Shown: positions 1-9,057, counted from the stretch's first letter. The stretch is DNA of 64,000 bases from DASYTH01 sp045806965 (GCA_045806965.1 JBJMIG010000093.1:186001-250000); one strand, 5' to 3'. Translations and numbers: made by a program. Notes: generated by a model not told the origin, from the sequence alone.

Positions 1-2
1 AC

Positions 3-89
3 ACCCGGAACATTCTCGATCCCGACGTGCTCCGCAGTGCCGGTTTCCGGTTGGTGTGCGTAGGACTGGGCTCCGATCCCGCTACGTGA
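3..89 (+). CDS. C-terminal end of a UDP-glucose 6-dehydrogenase-like protein (5' part outside window)
   Basis: The reading frame enters from the left edge and stops with TGA at 87-89. The visible 28 residues include RNILDPDVLRSAGF followed by a valine/glycine-rich strand, which resembles the conserved tail (RN-L-DP-xx-R-AGF) of UDP-glucose/UDP-ManNAc dehydrogenases. Such an enzyme oxidises UDP-glucose to UDP-glucuronate using NAD. It converges on the leftward exporter operon and overlaps its stop by 8 bases. If correct, it would supply UDP-glucuronic acid to the neighbouring glycosyltransferases. Only the tail is visible, so the assignment rests on one short motif. Confidence 0.45.
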   Translation, partial: TRNILDPDVLRSAGFRLVCVGLGSDPAT

Positions 90-909
90 GCAGCAACCGC
101 CCCACACGCCGGCCCGCCGCAATCGTGCCGGCGACGGTGACCACGGCGAGGTATCCGGCGTGGACGAACGTCGTGGCGTGCATCCGACCGATGGCGATGT
201 CCTGCAGCAACCGCACGGCATGAATGAGCGGGGTGAGCTCGACCATGAGGCGTACCACGGCCGGGTAGACCGATGTGGGGAAGAATGTCCCGGACAACAC
301 GAACAGGGCAAACTGCGCCGCACCCACCAGGTCGAAATCACGCCAGCTGCGGGCGTAGGTGGTGGTGACGATGCCGAGGGCACCGAACGCGGCGCTGACG
401 AGCATGGCCGCGGGCAAAGCCGCGAGCGCGCGGGTGAGGGTGGTCAGCTTCATGGCCACCATGACGGCGAGGAACTCGGCGGAGTAGATCGCGCCGCGCC
501 CCACCGACCATGCCAGCTCACCCAACACCAGCTCCGCCGGCCGGAGCGGGGTGACGAGCATCGCGTCGTACAACCGCATGTATTTGAGCTTGCTGAAGAA
601 ATGGAACGTCGATTCGACCGTGGCGCCGTTCATGGCCGAGGCACCGAGCATCGCCGGAGCCACGAACATTGCATAGTCGACGATCCGACCGTCCGGCAGC
701 GAGATCTGGCCGATGAGCGCGCCGACACCGACGCCGATCGACAGCAGATACAGCAACGGCTCAACGAAGCCGGAAACCACCACCAGCCAGTACGCCGAGC
801 GCAGGGCCGTGACGTTTCGCCAGGCGACCAGTCCGCAGCGGCGGGCACTGGGGCCAAGGCGGCGATGCGCTCGCAGGTGGGCATCCAGCAGGAATCCGGC
901 CGTGATCAT
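82..909 (-). CDS. ABC-2 type exporter permease (distal gene of operon)
   Basis: This is a polytopic membrane protein of about 275 aa with roughly six hydrophobic segments, typical of DrrB/ABC-2 permeases (250-290 aa). The pattern GFVEPLLYLL, then APAMLGASAM, then LSGTFFPTSVYP matches the ABC-2 membrane domain. The ATG at 909 is chosen because it follows the TAA of the preceding permease by a single base; longer upstream starts would only re-read that gene. It is the last gene of a seven-gene leftward operon and should pair with the permease and ATPase just upstream as a heterodimeric efflux pump. The substrate is unknown; position suggests the product of the adjacent biosynthetic genes, or self-resistance. 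Confidence 0.88.
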   Translation of the reverse strand: MITAGFLLDAHLRAHRRLGPSARRCGLVAWRNVTALRSAYWLVVVSGFVEPLLYLLSIGVGVGALIGQISLPDGRIVDYAMFVAPAMLGASAMNGATVESTFHFFSKLKYMRLYDAMLVTPLRPAELVLGELAWSVGRGAIYSAEFLAVMVAMKLTTLTRALAALPAAMLVSAAFGALGIVTTTYARSWRDFDLVGAAQFALFVLSGTFFPTSVYPAVVRLMVELTPLIHAVRLLQDIAIGRMHATTFVHAGYLAVVTVAGTIAAGRRVGRLLLT

Positions 910-910
910 G

Positions 911-1678
911 TTAGACCGCCAGCCGGCGGCGGAATGACAGCCAGGCCAACCAGAAGCCACCGACCACCCATCCGGTGAGGTACGCGACATGCCCGACTGC
1001 GGGCCAGAGTCGCCCGGTCCCGGAGGTGGCAAACCGGCACAGCTCCACCGCGTGCCACAGCGGCGAGCAGTAGGCGAGCGCACGCAGCACCGTGGGTAGC
1101 AGCACCACGGGGAAGAAGACCCCGGCGAACAGGGACATGGGGATCACCATGAACCGCTGCAGCAGCGGTGTGTAGCTGTCGGTCTGGATCAGCGCGGCGT
1201 AGCCGAATACCGGCGCGGCCACCGCGAGCCCGAGCAGCGTGGCGGCGAGCGGGACGAGCACCGCCCACGGCGAACGTACGGCTCCGAACATCGCCGTCAC
1301 CGCCACGAACACCGCGCTGGTGCTGAACACCCGCAGCCCGACGAACAGGAGGTCTCCGGCGAGGATGTCGACGATGCGCAGCGGTGCGTAGGCCATGATC
1401 CGGTACGTGCCCAGCCAGGTGAACCGGGCGACTATTGGTCCGGTGGACTCGCTGAACGCGATCTGCAGTGCGGTCGAGGCGATCATCCCGGGCACGATGA
1501 AGTCGAGATAGCGAGCAGTGCCGAGGCTGCCGGGCGCGTCGACAAACCCGCCGACGCCGAGACCGAAACCCAGCACCAGCAACAGCGGCAGCACGAACGA
1601 CGACAGCGCCGAGCCGTGCCAGGTGCGCCGGTAGGCGACCAGGTCGGCCTCGAGAACGGCAAGGGTCGGGTGAGCCAC
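911..1678 (-). CDS. ABC-2 type exporter permease
   Basis: A 255-residue integral membrane protein with a hydrophobic N-terminal segment (SSFVLPLLLVLGFGLGVGGF), a periplasmic stretch and clustered C-terminal helices. Residues YLDFIVPGMIASTALQIAF match the ABC-2 permease signature region. It starts 3 bases downstream of the ATPase stop codon and ends one base before the next permease start, so it is translationally coupled to both. Two dissimilar permeases plus one ATPase is the usual composition of DrrAB-like heterodimeric drug or glycolipid exporters. Substrate is not predictable from sequence. Confidence 0.88.
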   Translation of the reverse strand: MAHPTLAVLEADLVAYRRTWHGSALSSFVLPLLLVLGFGLGVGGFVDAPGSLGTARYLDFIVPGMIASTALQIAFSESTGPIVARFTWLGTYRIMAYAPLRIVDILAGDLLFVGLRVFSTSAVFVAVTAMFGAVRSPWAVLVPLAATLLGLAVAAPVFGYAALIQTDSYTPLLQRFMVIPMSLFAGVFFPVVLLPTVLRALAYCSPLWHAVELCRFATSGTGRLWPAVGHVAYLTGWVVGGFWLAWLSFRRRLAV

Positions 1679-1681
1679 GGC

Positions 1682-2626
1682 TCAGTCAACCAATGTCCGG
1701 CCGGTCAGGTACAGGAACACGTCCTCGAGCCCACCACGCCGGACCAAGATGCTCACCCGGGGCAGGCCCAGTTGCCGGATCCGCGCCACCGCGGTGTCAC
1801 CGTCGTCGGTGTAGAGCAGGGACCGGTCCGGCAGCTCCTCGACCCGCTCGGCGAGCTCCACCAGCTTGCCGTGGACGCCCTCTCCGGGGAGGTCGTCGAA
1901 CCGCAACTCTACGACCTCCCGGTTGGAGTACCTGGTGATCAGCTCGCGGGGTGAGCCTTCCGCGACGATCCTGCCCGCGTCCATCACCACCAGCCGGTCG
2001 CACAACTGCTCCGCCTCATCCATGTAGTGCGTGGTGAGCACGAGCGTCATGCCCCGCTGTTTGAGCCGAAACAGCCGCTCCCACACCAGATGTCGGGCCT
2101 GCGGGTCCAGCCCGGTTGTCGGTTCGTCCAGCAGCACCAGCGACGGCTCATTGACCAGCGCCCTGGCGATCGTGAGTCGGCGTCGCATACCGCCCGACAA
2201 CACGTCCACCTTGCTGTTCGCCCGCTCGGCGAGCTGGAAGAAGGCCAGCAGTTCCGTGGTGCGCCGGGTGGCCTCCTTGCGGGACACGCCGAAGAACCGC
2301 GCGTAGGTCCGCAGGTTCTCCTGGACCGACAGCTCCAGATCCAGCGAGTCCTGCTGAGGACATACCCCCAACCGGGCGCGAATCGCCACGCCGTGCCGCT
2401 CCGGTTCCTCGCCGAGGACGCGCAAGGTACCGCCACTTGGCCGGGACACGCAGCTGATCATGCGCATGGTCGAGCTCTTTCCCGCGCCGTTCGGGCCCAG
2501 GAAACCGAGCACCTCGCCGGCGTGCACGTCGAAGTCGATCCTATCCACCGCAACGTGATCGCCGAAGCGCTTCACCAGCCCCCTGGCGTGGACGAGGGAC
2601 GTGCCAGGCCCCGTGTCCGGCGTCAC
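1682..2626 (-). CDS. ABC transporter ATP-binding protein (DrrA-like)
   Basis: About 314 aa. The nucleotide-binding domain is complete: Walker A GPNGAGKSS, Q-loop CPQQD, signature LSGGMRRRL, Walker B LVLLDEPTTGLDP and H-loop TTHYMDEAEQLCDR. The residues after the domain form the regulatory C-terminal extension common in DrrA-type exporters. The GTG at 2626 is chosen because it overlaps the stop of the upstream oxidoreductase as GTGA; the open frame further upstream is a shadow of that gene. It energises the two ABC-2 permeases that follow. Export direction is inferred from the ABC-2 family. The operon context suggests efflux of the locus product. Confidence 0.93.
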   Translation of the reverse strand: MTPDTGPGTSLVHARGLVKRFGDHVAVDRIDFDVHAGEVLGFLGPNGAGKSSTMRMISCVSRPSGGTLRVLGEEPERHGVAIRARLGVCPQQDSLDLELSVQENLRTYARFFGVSRKEATRRTTELLAFFQLAERANSKVDVLSGGMRRRLTIARALVNEPSLVLLDEPTTGLDPQARHLVWERLFRLKQRGMTLVLTTHYMDEAEQLCDRLVVMDAGRIVAEGSPRELITRYSNREVVELRFDDLPGEGVHGKLVELAERVEELPDRSLLYTDDGDTAVARIRQLGLPRVSILVRRGGLEDVFLYLTGRTLVD

Positions 2627-3762
2627 TGGTCGACCCCGGCCGCCGCGCCGCGGACCCTTTCGGCCGGCACCCCGGTCGTGGCCGGGTGGTCGAATGCGGG
2701 TTCGGCCGGCGGCGCGCCGATTCGGCGGTAGAGGCTCTCCAGGAGCGCGACCATGCCGAGCGCGACGTTCGCGTCGGCGGCCGGCGTGGTCCCGTCGCGC
2801 ACTGCCGCCACGAAGTCCGCTATCTGCCGCCGATGCGAGACGCCGTAATAGTCGACCCCCGGCGGCTCCTCCCGTACCTGACGGGCCTGTTCCAGCGCGG
2901 CCCACCGTTCCAGCTCCGGATTGCCGGTGGCGCGGTGAATGGTCCCCGGATGGTCGAGATCGAAGGTGATGGTGCCCGCGGTGCCGACCAGTTCCAATCT
3001 GGTGCGCCAGGTCGTGGTACTGCCGACGGTCACATTCAGCGTCACCGGGGTGCCGCCGGCCACCAGCAGCGCGCTGAGCGTGTCCTCGGTCTCGATGACC
3101 TCGCCGAGCGCCGCGCGGCCCGCCACGGCGGCCAGCACCTGGAGCTCGCCACACAGGAACCTGGTCACGTCCAAGCCGTGGTATCCCTGGTTGACCAACG
3201 CCGAACCGCCCTCTCCGGCCCAGGTTCCCCGCCAGTAGCTCGACTCGTAGTACGAGTTCTCGCGGCGTGCCTCCAGCGAGGACCGCACGTACAGCAGGCG
3301 ACCCAGCAACCCCTCGCGCAGCCGTTCCCGAACGGCCACCACAACCGGGTCATACCGGTGCTGCGACACGACGGACAGGATGAGCCCGCGCTGGCCCGCG
3401 AGCTCCACGAGCCGTTCGCCGTCCCGAGCCGTCAACGCCAGTGGTTTCTCCACGAGCACATGCTTTCCGGCCCGCAGCGCCTGGTCGGCCAGCGCGGCGT
3501 GCTGGGCGTGGTCAACCGCGATCGACACGCTGGTCACCTCCGGATCCGCCAGCACGTCAACGATCGAGGCCGTCACCCGGGGGATGGCGTGCCGACCGGC
3601 AAACGTCGCGGCAACGTCCGGGTCGCGATCGCAGGCCCAGCGCAGTTCCCATCCGGCCGCCCGGAACCCGTCGACGTGGTTCGGGGCCACGCGGCCACAA
3701 CCGATGATCGCGTGGCGAGGTGCGGTCACCTGCACAATGTCTCCTCGTTCGGCCGGGGTCAT
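2623..3762 (-). CDS. Gfo/Idh/MocA-family NAD(P)-dependent sugar oxidoreductase
   Basis: About 379 aa, normal for the family. The N-terminal Rossmann motif HAIIGCGRVAPNHV binds NAD(P), and the family-defining EKP motif is present (KHVLVEKPLALT, the lysine of the catalytic centre). The C-terminal alpha/beta domain carries YHGLDVTRFLCGE with the conserved D/H pair. Members oxidise or epimerise sugars, cyclitols and nucleotide sugars. The ATG at 3762 overlaps the previous stop as ATGA; an alternative GTG about 10 codons later has a better GAGGAG ribosome site. It is encoded next to a second member of the same family and a TIM-barrel isomerase, which suggests sequential oxidation, isomerisation and reduction of one sugar. 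Confidence 0.88.
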   Translation of the reverse strand: MTPAERGDIVQVTAPRHAIIGCGRVAPNHVDGFRAAGWELRWACDRDPDVAATFAGRHAIPRVTASIVDVLADPEVTSVSIAVDHAQHAALADQALRAGKHVLVEKPLALTARDGERLVELAGQRGLILSVVSQHRYDPVVVAVRERLREGLLGRLLYVRSSLEARRENSYYESSYWRGTWAGEGGSALVNQGYHGLDVTRFLCGELQVLAAVAGRAALGEVIETEDTLSALLVAGGTPVTLNVTVGSTTTWRTRLELVGTAGTITFDLDHPGTIHRATGNPELERWAALEQARQVREEPPGVDYYGVSHRRQIADFVAAVRDGTTPAADANVALGMVALLESLYRRIGAPPAEPAFDHPATTGVPAERVRGAAAGVDQ

Positions 3763-4601
3763 CGAGCCGTCCGGTAACCGGCCATGTAATGGACGAAATC
3801 CGGCAGAACCTCCGCCGGCTCGGCCAGCTCAGGATGCCATTTCTTCTCCCACTCGAAGGACACCCAGCCGTCGAAGCGCGCGCCGCCGATGTAGTCCAGA
3901 ATGTCGCGCAGGGGCAGTTGCCCTTCGCCGACGGGCGTGTACGTCCAGCGACCGTCGGCTCCGCGCACCATGTCCTTGAGCTGCATGTACCGGAACCACG
4001 GCGCTATGGTGCGCCAGGTGTCAGCGGCAGATTCGCCTTCCAGGTACGGGTTTCCCACGTCCCACTGCACGCCGACCTCGGGCATCGATTGTCCGCGAAG
4101 GACTTCGGCGACGAACGAGCTGCAGGTGGTGCCGCGCGCCGCCGCGCGATTCCAATCGAACGAGTCGTGGAGCTCCAGCGCGATGGCGACTCCGGTATCC
4201 CGGGCCGCCGGGCGCAACTCCTCCAGCATGTCCGTCACCCATTCCATGGCCGTGGCATCGGCCACTGACTCCGGATAGGTGCCCGGAAAAACCCGGAGAT
4301 GCTCGGCACCGAGCGCCCGCGCCAGCCGGAGCAGCTGACGAGTCGCGGCAATCGTGCGGTCCCGCTCGGGCCCGGGTGCGACGCTCAACGAGATGCTGCT
4401 GTCCAAAGCGGGAACGCCGAGGCCGTGATCCGCCGTCGCCTTGCCGATCTCCGCCGCGAGCTCGACCGGCAAGTCGGCGGTGATGAACTCACCGTCGACA
4501 AGCCGCCACTCGATGCCGTCGTAGCCGAGCCGGCCGGCTTCGGTGATGGCCTGCCACCAGGTCCACTTTGGACAGGCCAGGGTACTGTATGCCAGCCTCA
4601 C
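3759..4601 (-). CDS. Sugar phosphate isomerase/epimerase-like TIM-barrel protein
   Basis: About 280 aa. The N-terminal LAYSTLACPKWTW and AGRLGYDGIEWR segments, then IALELHDSF, QWDVGNPYLEG and the C-terminal GWVSFEWEKKWHPEL fit the AP-endonuclease-2/xylose-isomerase-like barrel, in which Glu, Asp and His residues bind a divalent metal. Family members isomerise or epimerise ketoses, inososes or 3-keto sugars and often pair with Gfo/Idh/MocA dehydrogenases. Here one lies on each side, all joined by 4-base overlaps. The GTG at 4601 overlaps the upstream stop as GTGA. The substrate is not predictable; a 3-keto sugar or inosose is reasonable inference. Confidence 0.82.
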   Translation of the reverse strand: MRLAYSTLACPKWTWWQAITEAGRLGYDGIEWRLVDGEFITADLPVELAAEIGKATADHGLGVPALDSSISLSVAPGPERDRTIAATRQLLRLARALGAEHLRVFPGTYPESVADATAMEWVTDMLEELRPAARDTGVAIALELHDSFDWNRAAARGTTCSSFVAEVLRGQSMPEVGVQWDVGNPYLEGESAADTWRTIAPWFRYMQLKDMVRGADGRWTYTPVGEGQLPLRDILDYIGGARFDGWVSFEWEKKWHPELAEPAEVLPDFVHYMAGYRTAR

Positions 4602-5668
4602 TGCGGTTCTCCTTCCACCAGCTTGGTTTCCACGGCACGGCATTGCTCGAGTACGGCGACCTGTCGGCGGATGCTGTTGGGTGTGATTGCGAGCGGGCGG
4701 CCCTCGCGCACGGTGGCATACAAGTCCCGATACATGCGGACATGGCTTTGGGTGTAAGTCTCCCCCGCCAGGTCGCAACTCTCCTCGGTCCACCGCAGTT
4801 CCTCGCCGTCGTAGCCGCGGTCCGGGCTCGGCTCCGACCGTGCCCGCCGACGCCGCATCGAGGCGGGATCGACGTAGCGCCACCGCAGCCCCGCTGGCCC
4901 TCCGGTCAACGCACCCAGCGTGCCGAGCACCAGCCACCGGTCCTGCGGGTAGGCGCAGGCGTTGCTGAACTCGAGGTCGACCAAGGGCAGGCCGGGGCCG
5001 GACAGCACGATCTTGGCGTGGTCCTCCGCGTCGCCAAGGCACAGCGGGGTGTGTGCCAGGTGTGCCCACACCTGTGGCTCGCAGTCCCCGAGCAGCACCA
5101 GTGCCTGGTCGACGGCGTGACTGGCGTCGTTGTTCACCGTGCCGCCGCCGTAGCACCGCATGGTTTGCCAGTCCCAGCGCCGCCGGAAAGCGTGCCAATG
5201 CACCTTGACCTCGACGAGGTGACCGAGTCGTCCCGAGTCAACGACCTCACGGACCTTGAGGAAGTCCGCGGTGTAGCGGAGGTTCTGGCTGGCCGTGGCG
5301 ATCAGGCCGGCCCGGTCCGCCGCGCCGAGGATCGCGTCCACATCGGACAGAGAGGTGGCGAACGGTTTCTCGACGACGACGTGCTTGCGGCGTTCGAGCA
5401 CCTCGATGGCGGCCACGGTGTGCAGCTGGCTCGGCGTGGCGACGACCACGAGCTCGACGTCGTCGGCCGCGGCAAGATCACCGATGCTCGCGGAGGTCCG
5501 GCAGCCGAACCGATCGGCCGCCTCGGCGCACCGGGCGGCGATCGGATCCGTGACACCGGCGACGGTGTAGAGGTGCGGCAGGCTCGCCAGGGTCTTCGCG
5601 TGCAGGTCCCAGCCCGACCGGCCCAGACCGGCGATACCGACGCCGATCGGTCCCCGGTTCGCGCTCAC
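4598..5668 (-). CDS. Second Gfo/Idh/MocA-family oxidoreductase
   Basis: About 356 aa. It has the N-terminal NAD-binding motif GVGIAGLGRSGWDLH and the EKP motif in KHVVVEKPFATS. GGGTVNNDASHAVDQALVLLG supplies the catalytic D-H pair seen in the family. It is only distantly similar to the other oxidoreductase of the operon, so a recent duplication is unlikely and distinct substrates or steps are likely. The GTG at 5668 overlaps the stop of the phosphorylase gene (GTGA); the extra 5' codons of the open frame lack a ribosome site. Function in the pathway is inferred only from context. Confidence 0.87.
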   Translation of the reverse strand: MSANRGPIGVGIAGLGRSGWDLHAKTLASLPHLYTVAGVTDPIAARCAEAADRFGCRTSASIGDLAAADDVELVVVATPSQLHTVAAIEVLERRKHVVVEKPFATSLSDVDAILGAADRAGLIATASQNLRYTADFLKVREVVDSGRLGHLVEVKVHWHAFRRRWDWQTMRCYGGGTVNNDASHAVDQALVLLGDCEPQVWAHLAHTPLCLGDAEDHAKIVLSGPGLPLVDLEFSNACAYPQDRWLVLGTLGALTGGPAGLRWRYVDPASMRRRRARSEPSPDRGYDGEELRWTEESCDLAGETYTQSHVRMYRDLYATVREGRPLAITPNSIRRQVAVLEQCRAVETKLVEGEPQ

Positions 5669-6498
5669 GGCAGATCCAGCCCGGAGTCGACGCTGTCCAG
5701 CGCGGTGCGGCACAGGCAGTCCCGCGGCCACTCGGGTAGGTGCTTGACAACGGCGAGCAGCAACGCGCGCAGCCGGTGCACGTTGTCGGCGAAGACTCGC
5801 AACACCTCCTGGTGGGTCACCCCGTCACCGACCTCGGCGCCGGAGTCCCAGTCGGTCACCAGCGACACCGCCGTGTAGCAGAGGCAGAGCTCCCGGGCGA
5901 GCGCGGCTTCCGGGTAGCCGGTCATGCCCACCACGGACCAGCCCTGCGATCGGAACCACCGTGACTCGGCCCGGGTCGAAAAGCGCGGTCCGTTGATCAC
6001 CACCAGGGTCCCGCCGTCAACGGGTGCCCAGCCCTGGGAGAGCGCCGTGTCGACGACGACTCGGCGGGTCGCCGGGCAGTACGGGTCGGCGAATGCGACA
6101 TGCACGACGCGCGGAGTTCGCCCGTCGCCGCGCGGCAAGCCGTCGTAGAACGTGTCGGTCCGCCCGTGGGTGCGGTCGACCAACTGGTCCGGAACCACGA
6201 GCGTGCCAGGGCCGTGCTCGGCCGTCAGGCTGCCGACCGCCGACGCGGCCAGCACCCGTCGCACACCCATCGACCGCATCGCCCACAGGTTTGCCCGGTA
6301 GTTGATCTGGTGCGGTGGCACCGCGTGCGTGCGCCCGTGGCGTGGCAGGAAGGCGACCCGACAGCCGCCGACGTCACCGACAAAAAGAGAGTCGCTTGGT
6401 GCGCCGTACGGGGTGCTGACGGAAACCTCGGTCGCGTTCTCGAGCAGGTGGTAAAGCCCGGAACCGCCGATGATACCGACATCCGTGTTGAGATCCAT
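5665..6498 (-). CDS. S-methyl-5'-thioadenosine / purine nucleoside phosphorylase family protein
   Basis: 277 aa, the normal size for trimeric MTA phosphorylases. It begins VGIIGGSGLYHLLE (phosphate loop) and has FLPRHGRTHAVPPHQINYRAN, NGPRFSTRAES and GMTGYPEAALARELCLCYT followed by VTDWDSG, all core MTAP/PNP motifs. The TGYPEAALARE form is typical of actinobacterial members. The reaction is phosphorolysis of MTA or a related 5'-modified adenosine. An AGGGGG ribosome site precedes the ATG. It is the first gene of the leftward operon, divergent from the radical-SAM operon. Radical SAM enzymes release 5'-deoxyadenosine and aminopropyl/aminocarboxypropyl transferases release MTA, so by-product removal is a plausible role (inference). 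Confidence 0.85.
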   Translation of the reverse strand: MDLNTDVGIIGGSGLYHLLENATEVSVSTPYGAPSDSLFVGDVGGCRVAFLPRHGRTHAVPPHQINYRANLWAMRSMGVRRVLAASAVGSLTAEHGPGTLVVPDQLVDRTHGRTDTFYDGLPRGDGRTPRVVHVAFADPYCPATRRVVVDTALSQGWAPVDGGTLVVINGPRFSTRAESRWFRSQGWSVVGMTGYPEAALARELCLCYTAVSLVTDWDSGAEVGDGVTHQEVLRVFADNVHRLRALLLAVVKHLPEWPRDCLCRTALDSVDSGLDLP

Positions 6499-6652
6499 GC
6501 AGGAGTCCCCCTAGACAGTTACCCGGCCAACCCGGCCACGGCCTGACCCTAGACGACGTTGGCGGCCGAGGGGAGTCGTCGTTTGGCGCACTGGTCACCC
6601 CGGAAGCCATATGCTAGAAACGATCAGGATCGCCAACACCGACGGGGGCGGA

Positions 6653-7750
6653 ATGACGTTGAGCGCTTCTGGAAAGTTACGGGTCATGGTCGCTCATCTC
6701 AACAGTGAAGCGGGTGGAAATCCAGACCTGCGGTTGCTGTATGGCGCCATTCAAGAATTGGGTGATGTCGAGATTCGGGCGCTGTCGACGGCAGGTCTGG
6801 TCCGCCATCGGTGCAATCTCATTCATTTTTACTGGCCGGAGTGGTGTGTGCGCCGTGGCAGTGCCCTGCTGACCTCGCTCGACGCGGCCCGGCTGCTGGC
6901 CGGGGTGGCGATCGCGCGCCGGCGGGGCGCGAAGGTGGTGTGGACGGGCAACAATCTCTGGCCGCACGAGCTGGACCGCGCCGGCGTCGTACAAACATTC
7001 ATGAATGGTTTCTCTCGCCTTGTCGACCAGCTCATCTGCTCGTCGCAAACCACACTGGACCTGTTCGTGCAGCAGTATCCGGCGCTCCGGGTGGTCGACC
7101 ACCGCGTGATACCGCTCGGGCACTACCGCGGCGTTTACCCAGACGACGGCCTGTCCCGGGACGAGGCCAGGGAGAAGCTCAATCTTCCCTGTCAGGCGAG
7201 GATCGTGCTGTGTATCGGCATGATGCGGCCCTACAAGGGCCTCGTTCGCCTGCTGCACTGTTACCGGGAGATCGTCGACACCGTGGACGAGGCGTTTCTT
7301 CTCGTTGCGGGAAAGCCGATAGAAGGCGCCTTCGCCAGAAGGTTGCGGCGCGAGTGCGAGGACGTCAAGAACGTTCGGCTCGACATGAGGTTCCTACCGG
7401 TCGAGGAAATCCAGTACTATCTGCGCGCGGCGGACTGCGTGATAAATTCGACTCCACTGGCGGTCAATTCGGGCAGCGCGATGCTGGCCCTTTCATACGA
7501 TCGACCCGTGCTGCTCCCGCATCGGGGGACGTTCATCGAACTGCGGGAGACGCTCGGCCCGGAATGGGTGCACACCTACGAGGGCGGACTGCGACCGCAG
7601 GTCCTGAGAAGCGCGTTCGACATCGAGCGACCGCCGGGCCGACCGGCCCTTGATCGGTACGACTGGTCGTTGCTGGGCCGGTTGACCTACGGCGCCTACG
7701 CGGACCTGGTCGGCGCCGGCCGAACTGCGTCCCGGGCGGCGCGCCGCTGA
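6653..7750 (+). CDS. GT4-like glycosyltransferase (GT-B fold)
   Basis: About 365 aa from this start. The N-terminal half holds a Rossmann-like acceptor domain (LRVMVAHLNSEAGGNPDLR), and the C-terminal half contains VLCIGMMRPYKGLVRLLH, the KG loop typical of GT4 donor domains, followed by VINSTPLAVNSGSAMLALSY in the nucleotide-sugar region. The usual GT4 EX7E motif is not clear, so the donor is uncertain. ATG 6653 has a GGGGGCGGA upstream; an in-frame ATG at 6611 with GGAAG is an alternative. It is the first gene of the rightward set and shares a 112-154 base divergent promoter region with the phosphorylase operon. Confidence 0.75.
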   Translation: MTLSASGKLRVMVAHLNSEAGGNPDLRLLYGAIQELGDVEIRALSTAGLVRHRCNLIHFYWPEWCVRRGSALLTSLDAARLLAGVAIARRRGAKVVWTGNNLWPHELDRAGVVQTFMNGFSRLVDQLICSSQTTLDLFVQQYPALRVVDHRVIPLGHYRGVYPDDGLSRDEAREKLNLPCQARIVLCIGMMRPYKGLVRLLHCYREIVDTVDEAFLLVAGKPIEGAFARRLRRECEDVKNVRLDMRFLPVEEIQYYLRAADCVINSTPLAVNSGSAMLALSYDRPVLLPHRGTFIELRETLGPEWVHTYEGGLRPQVLRSAFDIERPPGRPALDRYDWSLLGRLTYGAYADLVGAGRTASRAARR

Positions 7751-7767
7751 GCATCGAAAGGTTGGGA

Positions 7768-9057
7768 ATGCGGAAACTCATCGTCTCGGCCGAGGCGTAC
7801 GGCTTCGGTCCGGCCGCGAAGCTCCACACCCTGTGCACGGAACTGGCCCGGCGGGGACTCGAGAGCCATTTCGTGGGCCATGACGTCGCGCTCGCATTCA
7901 CGGCGGCCAACCCCTCAGCCTTCGGATCGATCCGGCCGGTGCGCACCATGACGGAACTGGCGGCGGTGCCGCCGGACGGCGTCGGTGCCGCGCTGAGCGT
8001 GATGGACCCGTTTCTCGTGCTGTGGGCCAGCTGGCACGGCGTGCCGTGTGTCTACGTCGACAGCCTGTACTGGATGTGGCAATGGCCGCCGGAACGTGCT
8101 GCCCACCTGAGGCGCACTGCCGCCGAGCTCCGGGCCGGCCCCGACGTTGCCGCGGCCCTGCGGAGGCTCTCCGCCGTGCCGATGCACGATAGCCAGTACA
8201 TCGCACACAGTCTGAGCACGGTGAGCTGCGCGCAGCGTTCACCGGGCACCGATTCGCGCGCGAGCCGGCTGGCCGACCACGGTCGGGTGACGGTCGTCGA
8301 CGCCGTCGTCGACCTCTCGCACCGGTCACCGGCAGACCGGACCTCCTGGCTGGCGACCACAAGCGGCCTGCTTAATCCACTGGTGCCGCTCGAACTCGCC
8401 TTGTCCTGGCTGCGCAGCACAGCGAGGTTGATCGAGCAGGCGGCGCGGCGAAGCGAGGGCGACGAGCCGGTACTGCTCGCCGGGAACCCGGAGGTGCTGG
8501 ACGCAGCCGCCGACCTCGCCTCGGATCGGGTTCGTCTGGCCCCGTTAGACCACACGGCGACGCTGCGGGCCATGAACGAGGCAATGGCGTGCCTGACCCC
8601 TCCAGGGCTGACGACCATGCTGGAAAGTGCGGCATACGGGACGCCGGTGCTATTGCTGCCCGAACAGCACTACGGACATTTCCGCAACTATCAGGAGCTC
8701 TCCCGGGCCGGCTCGCTCGATGCCTTTCCGGAGTCTCTGGTCCACACGAGGGTGTCGCGAACGGCTGAATCGGACGTGATCGAGGAGACCCGCGCCATCG
8801 CACGGCAACTTCGGCAGCACGAAGCCGAGCACGACCACGTCTGGTCCCGCATGGTCTCCGCGCTCGCGTCGGGCATGACGGCGGCGCGGCTGGACGGGCA
8901 ACGCCTGCACGCCGCACAGGAAGCCGTGATTCTCGGCTTCGCCGGCGGCTACTCCGGCACCGCCCAGGTTGCCGACGTGCTGGAGGCGGTTCTCGGCCGC
9001 GGCGGGACGCCGTTGCGACCTGGCGACGTCGCCGACCCCCTGCCCACCCGTGGCTGA
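7768..9057 (+). CDS. GT-B-type glycosyltransferase (nucleoside/natural-product type, substrate unknown)
   Basis: About 429 aa. The N-terminus (LIVSAEAYGFGPAAKLHTL) is a glycine-rich acceptor-domain loop. The C-terminal half has VLLAGNPEVLD, then APLDHTATLRAMNEAMACLTPPGLTTMLESAAYGTPVLLLPEQHYGHFRNYQEL, the arrangement of UDP-sugar GT-B enzymes in which P-G-x-T-T-x-E-A-x-x-x-G-x-P contacts the donor. The opening and donor loops recall cytosylglucuronate synthases of nucleoside antibiotics, but from memory only. ATG 7768 is preferred to the upstream TTG because of the AAAGG site. It starts 17 bases after the preceding glycosyltransferase, so the two are co-transcribed. Confidence 0.65.
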   Translation: MRKLIVSAEAYGFGPAAKLHTLCTELARRGLESHFVGHDVALAFTAANPSAFGSIRPVRTMTELAAVPPDGVGAALSVMDPFLVLWASWHGVPCVYVDSLYWMWQWPPERAAHLRRTAAELRAGPDVAAALRRLSAVPMHDSQYIAHSLSTVSCAQRSPGTDSRASRLADHGRVTVVDAVVDLSHRSPADRTSWLATTSGLLNPLVPLELALSWLRSTARLIEQAARRSEGDEPVLLAGNPEVLDAAADLASDRVRLAPLDHTATLRAMNEAMACLTPPGLTTMLESAAYGTPVLLLPEQHYGHFRNYQELSRAGSLDAFPESLVHTRVSRTAESDVIEETRAIARQLRQHEAEHDHVWSRMVSALASGMTAARLDGQRLHAAQEAVILGFAGGYSGTAQVADVLEAVLGRGGTPLRPGDVADPLPTRG

